A stretch of DNA of 64,000 bases from Opitutaceae bacterium (GTDB taxonomy: Bacteria > Verrucomicrobiota > Verrucomicrobiia > Opitutales > Opitutaceae). Of this stretch, positions 52,914 to 61,013 are shown piece by piece. Positions within the stretch are counted from its first letter, which is position 1. The number at the start of each line of letters is the position of its first letter. The DNA is taken from assembly GCA_016794785.1 (NCBI GenBank), contig JAEUHC010000006.1, forward strand, positions 1 through 64,000. The letters are read 5' to 3'. The notes beneath the pieces were generated by a model that did not search any database, was not told where the DNA came from, and worked only from the letters and a program-made list of their open reading frames with translations. The position numbers were made by a program, and so were the translations under genes.

Positions 52914-55466
52914 TCACCTCGATCGGAAAATTTCGCTGGCGAGGCACTCGGTGATGAGGGTGCGCAGGCCGTAGCCGTCCTTCTTCACGGCCTGGACGAT
53001 GTCCTCGATCACAAACTCGTCCACAGCCTCCATGTGGCGGCCCGTGGCGTAGCTGAGAAACTGTTTCGTGAGGTGCCGGGTGAACATGTCGGTCCGGCTG
53101 CCGACGAGGATGTTCTTGAAATCGTGAAAGCCGGCATAGGTCTCCCCGGAGCCGAATTCGCCGGTGGCATCCACCTTCGGGGCGGCCGCGCTGCCCTTGG
53201 GCTTGGCGTAGGTCGTTCGCCAGCGGCCGATGGGATCGAAGTTCTCGAGACTGAAGCCGAGCGGATCGATCTTGCGGTGGCATTCGGCGCAGGCCGGATC
53301 GGCGCGGTGTTTGGCGAGCCGGTCGCGGATAGTGGTGGCCCCGCTCACATCCGCACCGAGGGCCGGAACCACATCCGGCGGCGGCGGCGGTTTGATGCCG
53401 AGGATGTTTTCCGAAACCCAGACGCCGCGCGTGACGGGCGAGGTCTCGACGCCGTTGGCGCTGACGGTGAGCACGCCGGCCATGCCGAGCAGGCCGCCGC
53501 GCTGTTGTTTGTCCGCGAGGCTGACCCGCTGGAAACCGTCGGCAATGCGGAGCGTTTTTTGCTCGGGCAGGCCGTAGAGCTTGGCCAGCCGCTTGTCGGC
53601 AAACGTGTAGTCGGCGTCGAGAAACAGCCGCACCGAGCCGTTGGACTTGAGCAGATCGCGGAAGAAAAGACGCACCTCCGTCTTCATCGCCTCGGGCAAG
53701 TTCTCGGCGTAATACACCCGCATCGATTCGCGCGGCGGCGGCTGACTGCCGAGATCGCGCAGGTTCAGCCAGGCGTCGAGGAAGGCGTTGACGAATCCGC
53801 CCACGCGATCGTCGGCGAGGAGCCGGGCCGTCTGTTTGCTGATTTCCTTGGGATCGGTCAGTTTTCTGGCCGCCGCCGCGGCCATCAGCTCCCGATCCGG
53901 CGGCGCGCCCCAGAGCGCGTAGGAGAGACGTGAGGCGAGATCGTAGGGGCCGAGCTTGGTTTCTTTTTCGTCGGTGATCTCGCTGAAGTAGAGAAAGGAG
54001 GGCGAGCAGAGCATCAGCTTCAGCGTGTCCAGCGCCGCCTGCCGCGGCGTCGCTTTTTCGCTGATGCGCTTGTCGTAGGTTTTCCGAATGGCGGCGCGAT
54101 CGGCATTGGTCAGCGGCCGGCGATACGCGCGGGTGCCAAAGGCGTAGAGTTGCGCGAGCGCCTGCTTGGGCTGAAAGCCTCCCGCCCCGAACACCGCGAT
54201 CTCTTCCGCGCTGCCGCCGGGCTCGGGGATGGGCCCCGCGATTTTGATCTCGCCGATGCGGATGTGCGGCAGTTTGCCCGTCCCTGTGATCAGGTGTGTG
54301 CGGACGACGCCGGCATTGGCGAGCTTGGCGTCGAATTCGTCTTTGTAGCGCTTGTTGACCTGGAGGACGGACGCGCGCGACTCGTAGGGCCCATTGGGGA
54401 AGATAAAGCGCGGGGTCTGACCGGCCTCGAGCCAGACGCGGAATTTGAGCCACTCCGGTTTCTCATCCGGCACCACCGCCTGCGCGAGGAGCGGCTCGAT
54501 GGCTTGGGGATAGTGGATGTGGTTTTTGGTGGCGTCGCCGGGCACGACGCCGAGCAGAAAGGGCTCGGAGAAATCGATGCCGAAAATCGCGGCGTCGTAG
54601 TGCGTGTCGCGGTGCATGGCCTGCGCGTGGACCTCGATGTCGTAGAGTCCGGAGACCGGCACGCCCTTGAGAAAGTCCTCGATGTGCCCGTAGCCGCCCT
54701 GTCGCGTGTCGGTGTTGGGCTGTTCATAGAGGCAGAGAAACTTGTAGTTGAAGGCCGCCTTGTGCGGGCCCGTCAGCTCCTCATATTGGCGAAAGTTGCC
54801 GGTGAAGTGCCACGACTGCGGCGCCAGCTCCGGCCGGCCGAGGCGGGTCTCGACGAGGCGGTTGGCCGCTTGAAAATACTGGTCGAGCAGGAAGCCGGAC
54901 GTGACGAGCGATTTCCCGATGGTGTCGATGTGCTCGCTCGCCTTCTCCTTCGGGAAATCCGCCGTGAGGCCGAGTGTGTCCACGCGGCGGCCAAAGAGTG
55001 TCGCGAGCGTGTTCTCGTATTCACGGTTCGAGAGCCGGCGCATCACCGTGCGCGCGCCGGTGCTCGCGATGGTGCCACGCGCGGACGCGACGCCCTCCCG
55101 CAGGAGGCGGATGATGGCAAGGCGCTCATCGTCGGTCGGATGGTGCTCCGCCTTCGGCGGCGGCATTTCCCCCAGGGTGAGCTGATCGATGATGTCCTTG
55201 GCGTCGATCAAGCCTGCCTCGGTGGTGAGCGGCAGCTTGAAGGTCTCGAATTCGCGGTCGCCCTTCTGTGTCGCAGCGTCGTGGCACTTCAGGCAGTATT
55301 TGCCGACGAACTGGGAGAGCGCCTTGGGCGCAGGCGCATCCGCCGCCAGAGCGGACGCCTCAGTGAAGACAACGAGCCCAAGGGCGATGCGGCCCAAGCC
55401 TAAGCGCAAAGACGCGAAGGGCGCGAAGATCGTGCGAAGAGCAAGCGGGGACCAAACTTTGGACAC
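52914..55466 (-). CDS. Cytochrome-type DUF1587/DUF1592/DUF1588/DUF1585 protein
   Basis: About 850 aa. The open frame runs far upstream, but GTG 55466 (or TTG 55409) is where a signal peptide begins (GRIALGLVVFTEASALAADA); the start is uncertain. An N-terminal heme motif CLKCH (in GKYCLKCHDAATQKGDREFE) is followed by MRRLSNREYENTLATLFG (DUF1587), a long DUF1592 core, DUF1588 with VLTVSANGVETSPVTRGVW and CAECHRKIDPLGFSLENFD, and DUF1585 (QFLSYATGRHMEAVDEFVIE). A hallmark of Planctomycetota and Verrucomicrobiota, proposed to be redox enzymes. Followed on the same strand by its usual DUF1552 partner upstream (55591-56883). Confidence 0.85.
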   Translation of the reverse strand: MSKVWSPLALRTIFAPFASLRLGLGRIALGLVVFTEASALAADAPAPKALSQFVGKYCLKCHDAATQKGDREFETFKLPLTTEAGLIDAKDIIDQLTLGEMPPPKAEHHPTDDERLAIIRLLREGVASARGTIASTGARTVMRRLSNREYENTLATLFGRRVDTLGLTADFPKEKASEHIDTIGKSLVTSGFLLDQYFQAANRLVETRLGRPELAPQSWHFTGNFRQYEELTGPHKAAFNYKFLCLYEQPNTDTRQGGYGHIEDFLKGVPVSGLYDIEVHAQAMHRDTHYDAAIFGIDFSEPFLLGVVPGDATKNHIHYPQAIEPLLAQAVVPDEKPEWLKFRVWLEAGQTPRFIFPNGPYESRASVLQVNKRYKDEFDAKLANAGVVRTHLITGTGKLPHIRIGEIKIAGPIPEPGGSAEEIAVFGAGGFQPKQALAQLYAFGTRAYRRPLTNADRAAIRKTYDKRISEKATPRQAALDTLKLMLCSPSFLYFSEITDEKETKLGPYDLASRLSYALWGAPPDRELMAAAAARKLTDPKEISKQTARLLADDRVGGFVNAFLDAWLNLRDLGSQPPPRESMRVYYAENLPEAMKTEVRLFFRDLLKSNGSVRLFLDADYTFADKRLAKLYGLPEQKTLRIADGFQRVSLADKQQRGGLLGMAGVLTVSANGVETSPVTRGVWVSENILGIKPPPPPDVVPALGADVSGATTIRDRLAKHRADPACAECHRKIDPLGFSLENFDPIGRWRTTYAKPKGSAAAPKVDATGEFGSGETYAGFHDFKNILVGSRTDMFTRHLTKQFLSYATGRHMEAVDEFVIEDIVQAVKKDGYGLRTLITECLASEIFRSR

Positions 55467-55505
55467 AGAACTCACTGAGGAAGCACAGAGGTCACGAAGA
55501 AGAAG
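55440..55505. repeat. CTTCGTGACCTCTGTG / AGTGAGTTCTGTGTCC-type intergenic phrase
   Basis: The minus strand reads CTTCGTGACCTCTGTGCTTC, then CTCAGTGAGTTCTGTGTCC, and just inside the frame TTCGCGCCCTTCGCGTCTTT. These wordings recur in intergenic DNA of many unrelated Verrucomicrobiota and Planctomycetota, by recollection. They put false sequence in front of the DUF1592 gene and are the reason its start is uncertain. Confidence 0.5.
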
Positions 55506-55590
55506 GCATTGCTCGGTGCACTCCGGTTCGAACTCAGTTTTCTTTGTGGCGAGGATCGAATCCGTTTGGGCGGGTTGCTCCCAATCCACC

Positions 55591-56883
55591 TTAGGCGAGC
55601 CCAAACCGGCCGGTGCTCGTGCCGAACGACTCCGTCTCGACGCCCATGCGCTGGGCGAGGTCCACGTAGAGATTGCACAGGGGCACCTTGTTGGAGCCCG
55701 CGGCCGGAAGCTTCTTGAACTCGCCATGCCGGTAGCCGCCACCGGCGAGGACGATCGGGAGGTCGGAATTCTTGTGCGTGTTCGCATCGCCGATGCCGCT
55801 GCCGAAAAGCACCGAGGTCGAGTCGAGCAAGGTCCGGTCGCCGTCCTCGATCTTGGCCAGCCGCGCGATGAACTTGCCGAAGTGCTCGATCTGGTAGGCC
55901 TCGAGCGTGATGAGGTGCTTGATCGCGGCCTCGTCGTTGCCGTGGTGCGAGAGGCCGTGGTAGGATTTGTCGATGCCGAGATTCTGCGGGAGGAAATCAC
56001 CGCCGATTTCCAGCGTGGCGATGCGCGTCGAATCCGTCTGCAGCGCCAGCGCGATCAGCTCGTAGAGCATCGGCAGGTCCTCGACCTTGTTCTTGTTGGC
56101 CGGCCGGTCGAAGGGCGGCTGCGGCTTGGGCAGGCGGGCCCAGCGCTGGCGGAGTTCGAGGCGCTTCTCGACGTCGCGAATCGAGGTGAAGTATTCGTCG
56201 AGCTTGTCCTTGTCCTCGCGGTTGACGCGCCGCGAGAGGCTGTTCGCCTCGCCCAGCACGGTGTCGAGGATGGAAGCCTGCAAATGGTTTTCCTGGTGGC
56301 GCCGTTGCTGCCGCTCCGCCGAATCTCCGACAAAGAGCCGGTCAAACAACTCCGCCGGCCCCGTGATGGGCGGCACGCGCACGCCCGACTTCGTCCACGC
56401 GATCTGGCAGCCGCCGTGAATGCCGCCCTCGGATCCGACCGTGAGCGAGGGAAAGCGCGTCTGGTGGCCGATCTCGTCGGCGATGAATTGGTCGATGGTG
56501 ACATTGCCGAGCGGCCGGTTCTGCGCCTCCGAATTGAGCACGCCCGAGAGGAAGGAATGGACCGCGAAGTGACCGCCCTTGATGCCGTGATCGAGACCGC
56601 GGTAAACGGTCAGGTGCTTGCGCACGTCCCACAGCGGCTTGAGCAGCGTCGTCTGCTCGTAGGCCGAGCCGGTCGTCTCGGGGAAAAATTGCTTCACTTG
56701 GTAGCCGAGCAGATTCCCGACCGCGACGAACCGCCGCGCCCCGGCCCCCGCGCCTTTGGCCGCCTGCACCGTGGACGTGCCGCCCACGGCCGCGGCCATG
56801 AGCGACGGGAGCGACGGCAGAGCGAGCGATCCGGCCAAGGATTTGAGGATGAAGCGGCGGCGGTTCATGGAGTTCATGCTCAT
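55591..56883 (-). CDS. Tat-exported DUF1552 protein
   Basis: 430 aa from ATG 56883 (MSMNSMNRRRFILKSLAGSL, a twin-arginine signal RRRF-LKS). Core motifs of DUF1552: RFVAVGNLLGYQVKQFFPET, LTVYRGLDHGIKGGHFAVHS, SEGGIHGGCQIAWTKSG, DGDRTLLDSTSVLFGSGIGD and LPIVLAGGGYRHGEFKKLP. The last blocks look like the end of an alkaline-phosphatase-like (DUF1501-type) fold. Exported folded together with a cofactor or metal is implied by Tat. Almost always next to a DUF1592 cytochrome, as here; the joint function is unknown. Confidence 0.9.
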   Translation of the reverse strand: MSMNSMNRRRFILKSLAGSLALPSLPSLMAAAVGGTSTVQAAKGAGAGARRFVAVGNLLGYQVKQFFPETTGSAYEQTTLLKPLWDVRKHLTVYRGLDHGIKGGHFAVHSFLSGVLNSEAQNRPLGNVTIDQFIADEIGHQTRFPSLTVGSEGGIHGGCQIAWTKSGVRVPPITGPAELFDRLFVGDSAERQQRRHQENHLQASILDTVLGEANSLSRRVNREDKDKLDEYFTSIRDVEKRLELRQRWARLPKPQPPFDRPANKNKVEDLPMLYELIALALQTDSTRIATLEIGGDFLPQNLGIDKSYHGLSHHGNDEAAIKHLITLEAYQIEHFGKFIARLAKIEDGDRTLLDSTSVLFGSGIGDANTHKNSDLPIVLAGGGYRHGEFKKLPAAGSNKVPLCNLYVDLAQRMGVETESFGTSTGRFGLA

Positions 56884-57211
56884 GGGATTTTTTGGGGGCA
56901 AGGGGACGTGCTTTCGCCGCCTGACGCAGGAAACGGACGACCGATGCTGCGGCAAGCGGAAGTCCCCTCTGGGGTGGTGGGCGGAAGCGAGATAACTCAA
57001 GCGCGGATTCGACACTGGGCGAGGAAAAAGCCCGATGGCGTGGGCCCGCGAGAACACAGCTCCCGGACACAGAGACCATGGACCCAAGCGATGAGCCTGC
57101 GCTATCCGTGTCCATCAGGGTCAGCCGCGGTTGTTTTGTTCGACTCCGGGCCATCCTTCGGACCGAAAAGCACACCACACTCGCGTAATCCTTCCGCTTG
57201 GCGCCTCCCGC
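56884..57211. other. Gene-free stretch with a second tail-phrase repeat
   Basis: No gene is seen in this 328-bp stretch. Near 57095-57140 the text CTATCCGTGTCCATCAGGGT followed by CAGCCGCGGTTGTTTTG is another of the conserved 'CCGTGTCCATC...GCGGTTG' phrases seen before genes of this group. It would flank the DUF1592/DUF1552 pair on the side opposite 55440-55505. Confidence 0.4.
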
Positions 57212-58360
57212 CTATTTGAGATCCGCGGCCGCCGCTGGGACGAACGGTGCCGTCGGCGAGCCGGTCCAGCGCTGCAAAGTGACCTTGCCGCTTTGCTGGC
57301 CCTTGGGGCCCGAACCGACGGCGAGGTAAAATAGGCCGCCACCGACCGGCTGGATGCCCACGTCGGCCTTCTGGTTCCAGCCGCGGATGCCGGTCGCGGC
57401 GTCGGTGAGACCGTCGGCGGCGAGCGTGAGCAGTTGACCGCGTTCGTTCCCCTTCCCTCCCGGACCGGGCACGCCGACGAGATCGCCGAGCGTCGGCTTG
57501 GTCCGGGCATCGACGGCAAACATCAGGTAATTTGGAAACGCCGGCTTGGTGCCTTTGTAGACGCCCATAAACCAGCGTTGCTGCGCCTCATCGTAGGCGA
57601 GGTTCTGGACGCCGTAGGTCGTGTTGCCGGTGCGCACGAAGTATTTGCCGTGCAGGGCCGTCGGACCGCTGCGGTGCGGGGCGGCCTCCGTGAGCGGGCG
57701 CTCGTAACGGCTCCAGTCGGTGATGTCGTATTGCAGCAGCACCTGGTGATCGTTGTCGGTGCGCGCGGTATGGGCGTAGATGCCGTAGGCGACGGTCAGG
57801 AGACGCGGGCCATCGGTGCGGCCAAACTGCGGGCCGAAGCTCACGCCATCGATGCCCGAGCAGCCGTAGCGGTGATCCAGCGACTTCGCCGTGTCGCCAT
57901 CGAACACGCCGTCGCCATTCATGTCGGCCGTGTAGTCGTTGACCACTTCGGACAAATAGACCGTTCGGAGAATCCCGGACTTCGTGGCGTCGAGCCCGAC
58001 CTGATCGATCCGGCTGACGTCGATTGCCGCGATGTAGAACGCCTTGTCCTTTTTGTATTCGAGCGAGCCGTAAACCCGGCCGTCGCGCGGGTTGAAGTCG
58101 AGGTCGCCGAGGTGGCCCGCCCAGCCGACCAGCGTGCCGACGAGTTTTCCGCTGAAATCGTATTTCGCGAGGAGCGTGGTGAACGAGTAGTAGAGGTAGC
58201 CGCCCGCCAGATCCACCGCAATGCCCTGCACGTGGCTCGTGGGCCAAGTGCCGCCATGTTGCTCCAGCGGCAGGCGGGCGAGGGACGCAGGCGGGGCGGG
58301 CTGAGCTTGTGCGACGCCGATGAAGACTGAAAACAGGAGAACCAAGAGATATTTATTCAC
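57212..58360 (-). CDS. Secreted beta-propeller protein (382 aa)
   Basis: GTG 58360 opens a normal signal peptide (VNKYLLVLLFSVFIGVAQAQ); ATG 58393 is an alternative with a longer n-region. The mature protein has propeller-like blades: HVQGIAVDLAGGYLYYSF, LDFNPRDGRVYGSLEYKK, a calcium-loop-like DMNGDGVFDGDTA, GVQNLAYDEAQQRWFMGVY and GGGLFYLAVGSGPKGQQSGK. No catalytic motif recognised. Next to a secreted beta-helix protein, so extracellular carbohydrate handling is possible. Confidence 0.75.
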   Translation of the reverse strand: MNKYLLVLLFSVFIGVAQAQPAPPASLARLPLEQHGGTWPTSHVQGIAVDLAGGYLYYSFTTLLAKYDFSGKLVGTLVGWAGHLGDLDFNPRDGRVYGSLEYKKDKAFYIAAIDVSRIDQVGLDATKSGILRTVYLSEVVNDYTADMNGDGVFDGDTAKSLDHRYGCSGIDGVSFGPQFGRTDGPRLLTVAYGIYAHTARTDNDHQVLLQYDITDWSRYERPLTEAAPHRSGPTALHGKYFVRTGNTTYGVQNLAYDEAQQRWFMGVYKGTKPAFPNYLMFAVDARTKPTLGDLVGVPGPGGKGNERGQLLTLAADGLTDAATGIRGWNQKADVGIQPVGGGLFYLAVGSGPKGQQSGKVTLQRWTGSPTAPFVPAAAADLK

Positions 58361-58473
58361 GGAAAGAATATGCAGAGAGATAGGACAAGGCATCTCCCAT
58401 GGCCACGTGTTTCCGTTTGCCCAGGCCCCGCGCCGCGTCGTGGTTGGGCTGACTTGCGGGGGATGCCGGGCCC

Positions 58474-60054
58474 TCAGTTTACGTCGATCACTTTCACGCG
58501 CTGGTTGAACTCCGCGTCCGGCGAGGTCCGGAGCTTTCGTCCGCTCGTCGTGGTCAGGCGGCTGATCGTCACCTGCTCGGTCAGCCGGTAGGGAAACGGC
58601 CGCGCTTCCTTGGCGGCCTTCGCACCATCCGGATCCGTGAAGAGATACGGCCCCTGATAGTCCTTGGGATGACGGCTGTCGTCGATGACCAGTCCATCGA
58701 TGGTGACCTTGGCCGGCATGAAGCAGGGATAGCCAAAATCGTGCTGCCCGTCGTTGCTCCCGGCGATCACGTGGGGCTGGATCGCCGCGCCGCAGCCGGG
58801 AAGCCAGCGGCAGTTGCGGATCACGACCGTGCCCTCCCAGGTGCTGCCGTAGTCGCTGCGAAAACTCAGCAGCGACCGGCCGTTCAGGGTCGAATTCTCC
58901 ACGGTCAACGTGCCCCGGCCGATGGCGTTCAGACCCGCGTGGCCCAGCGTGCAACCGCGGATCGTGTAGGTGCCGGAGACGCCCTGGTGCGTGTCCATGC
59001 GCGACAGCGTGCAGTTTTCGAGGAGGATGTTCTTGCAGAAATTGGTCCCGATCACGCCCCAGCGCGTGGTATCGCAGATGTTGTCCATCCGGCAGCCGAT
59101 CATCGTGAAATTCACCACTTCGTTGGCGGTCACGTCATAGGTGCCCATGCTCACCGGCTTGCCGGCCGATCCGATGGTCGTGTAGGTCTTATGTCCGGTG
59201 ACGAAGCAGTCGCGCAGAGTGACGTTGGCGCAGCCGCTGACCGAGAGAAACCCGCTGTAGGGCTGGCCGACATCGGTCTCGCCGACGACGTGATGCGTCA
59301 GCCCCGCGACCGTGGTGTTGGAGCGGGTGATGGCGATGTTCCGCGCCCAGTAGTTGTAGCCCTTGTCAGCCTTCAGCCGATTGGCGGTCGTGGTGAAGAT
59401 CCCGCCGCGGACGGTCAGCGGCTGCTCGTCGATCGGACGGGCTTCCACGCGCGTGATCGTGGCGTAGTCCCAATCGATGTCGCCCTCGATCGTGCCGTCG
59501 CGGCGCAGGATGAAGCAATCGCGCTGGGGCGTGCCGTTGTTCTGGTTCAGGCCCCGGCGGATGTAGATCCGCTTGCGGTTGTTCTCGACGCGCACCCAGC
59601 AATCGCGAGGCGGCCGGACGTCGAGGCGCCGCTGATCCCGGGTCAATCGCGGGATCGCCAGTGTCACGGGGGCCAGCAGCGAGCGCACGGCGAAGAGCGA
59701 GGTGCGGGAGTTCTCGACGTCGGTGTCATCGACCACAAAGCGCGACGTGCTCCAGTCGGTGTCGGTGGCGATGACGGCGGTGAGCGCCCGGCGGCCGAGG
59801 TGATAGGTGGCGTCGGCCTTCGTCTTGACCGGGAGGCCGTGGGCGTTGGCGAAGGCGTGCGCCTCGACGATCGCCGGCAAATCATCGGCCACGCCGTCGC
59901 CGACCGCGCCAAACGCCTCGTAGTTCACCGGGCGATCGGTGGGAAGATTGCGTTTGTTCTCCGTCGCGGCCCGAACATGGGCGCCGCTCACGGTAAGCCC
60001 GAGCAAGACGATCAGCAGTAGCCCGCGGGCAAAACAGCCTGGAAGTTTACCCAT
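58474..60054 (-). CDS. Secreted right-handed beta-helix protein (pectate-lyase-3 / GH28-like)
   Basis: 526 aa from ATG 60054 (MGKLPGCFARGLLLIVLLGL, signal peptide). Residues ~45-70 show NYEAFGAVGDGVADDLPAIV, the opening motif of Pectate_lyase_3 beta-helices. The long helical ladder follows (NVTLRDCFVTGHKTY, NFTMIGCRMDNIC, NILLENCTLSRMD, TVVIRNCRW). Likely a polysaccharide-active enzyme or a surface-exposed helix; no catalytic residues can be fixed. Codirectional with the propeller gene (113 bp apart). Confidence 0.85.
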   Translation of the reverse strand: MGKLPGCFARGLLLIVLLGLTVSGAHVRAATENKRNLPTDRPVNYEAFGAVGDGVADDLPAIVEAHAFANAHGLPVKTKADATYHLGRRALTAVIATDTDWSTSRFVVDDTDVENSRTSLFAVRSLLAPVTLAIPRLTRDQRRLDVRPPRDCWVRVENNRKRIYIRRGLNQNNGTPQRDCFILRRDGTIEGDIDWDYATITRVEARPIDEQPLTVRGGIFTTTANRLKADKGYNYWARNIAITRSNTTVAGLTHHVVGETDVGQPYSGFLSVSGCANVTLRDCFVTGHKTYTTIGSAGKPVSMGTYDVTANEVVNFTMIGCRMDNICDTTRWGVIGTNFCKNILLENCTLSRMDTHQGVSGTYTIRGCTLGHAGLNAIGRGTLTVENSTLNGRSLLSFRSDYGSTWEGTVVIRNCRWLPGCGAAIQPHVIAGSNDGQHDFGYPCFMPAKVTIDGLVIDDSRHPKDYQGPYLFTDPDGAKAAKEARPFPYRLTEQVTISRLTTTSGRKLRTSPDAEFNQRVKVIDVN

Positions 60055-60251
60055 GAGGCGGCCTCGATGGCCTTCGGGAAGCAAGCGGCACGGATCGCAC
60101 AAACGGGAAAAGCGGGACATGAGAGAACAGACGTGCGGACTCATCATGGGTTGCCCCGCGAATCATTACTCACCCGGAAGCGAAACGCGTCGTGGCAATC
60201 CAGCGAGTTCGCTCCGTTCCCTCGAACTTTTGCTACCGATGCCTTGGTGGG

Positions 60252-60273
60252 GACGCGGCGCCCTCGCCGCGTC
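60252..60273. terminator. G/C-rich hairpin downstream of clpB fragment
   Basis: Perfect 9-bp stem (gacgcggcg / cgccgcgtc) with loop CCCT, 12 bp past the clpB stop. There is no T-tract on either strand apart from a short TTT on the plus side, so terminator activity is uncertain. Confidence 0.35.
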
Positions 60274-60284
60274 TTTCCGCGTGC

Positions 60285-60974
60285 CTACTTCATCACGAGC
60301 GCATCGTCCTTCACCGTGAACTTCACTTCGCTCCCCTCGCCCACTTCGCCGCCGATGAGGGCGCGGGCGAGCTTGGTTTCGATATTGCGCTGGAGGAAAC
60401 GCTTCAGCGGCCGCGCGCCGAAGACCGGGTCGTAGCCTTTCTCGGCGGCCCATTCCTTCGCCTTCTTATCGAGCGTCACGGTCACGCGGCGGTCGGCGAG
60501 GCGCTTGTTCAGGTCGGCCAGCAGGAGGTCCACAATCGTGGTGATTTCCTCGAGCGTGAGCGGCTTGAAGAGGATCGTCTCGTCGATGCGGTTGAGGAAC
60601 TCCGGGCGGAAGGCTTTGCGCAGCTCCATCATCACGCTCTCACGCACGCTCTCGGGGATCGTGTCGCCGGTCACGCCTTCGAGCAGATGGCGCGAACCGA
60701 GGTTCGAGGTCATGATGATGATCGTGTTCTTGAAATCCACCGTGCGGCCCTGCGAGTCGGTGATGCGGCCGTCGTCGAGCACCTGGAGGAGGACGTTGAA
60801 CACATCCGGGTGCGCCTTCTCGATTTCGTCGAAGAGGATCACCGCGTAGGGCTTGCGGCGCACGGCCTCGGTGAGCTGGCCGCCCTCATCGTAGCCGACG
60901 TAGCCCGGAGGCGCGCCGATCATGCGGGCGACGCTGTGCTTCTCCATGTATTCAGACATGGCTTTGTTTATCAC
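60285..60974 (-). pseudogene. clpB: ClpB chaperone, C-terminal fragment (cut by an integrative element)
   Basis: 229 codons matching only the last quarter of Clp[59 protein letters not shown] (Walker B of the second AAA+ domain), [42 protein letters not shown], and [20 protein letters not shown]. The usual xDMSEYM context is broken just before MSEYM, where it reads GTG-ATA-AAC-AAA-GCC, and the whole N-terminal domain, middle domain and Walker A of AAA2 are missing. The rest of the gene should lie beyond the right edge, on the far side of the element. The fragment has its own GTG and could be expressed, but cannot bind ATP normally. Confidence 0.88.
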
Positions 60975-60985
60975 ACCATTGACTC
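60955..60985. other. Probable attachment-site junction (attL-type) in clpB
   Basis: clpB similarity stops abruptly within the codons for D-M-S-E-Y-M, about 39-55 bp from the start of the divergent large serine recombinase. This is where one hybrid attachment site is expected. The crossover cannot be fixed without the other end; the CATG at 60960-60963 is the best shared word. Confidence 0.5.
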
Positions 60986-61013
60986 CGCCTTTTTCTGCCC
61001 TAGATTTCTTGCC

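Noticed and set aside
52870..54453. 527-codon minus-strand frame overlapping the DUF1592 gene
   Set aside because: Different phase of the same gene; arginine-rich and without motifs.
55467..56000. N-terminal extension of the DUF1592 frame
   Set aside because: It reads through intergenic phrase repeats and the opposite phase of the DUF1552 gene; serine/arginine-rich nonsense.
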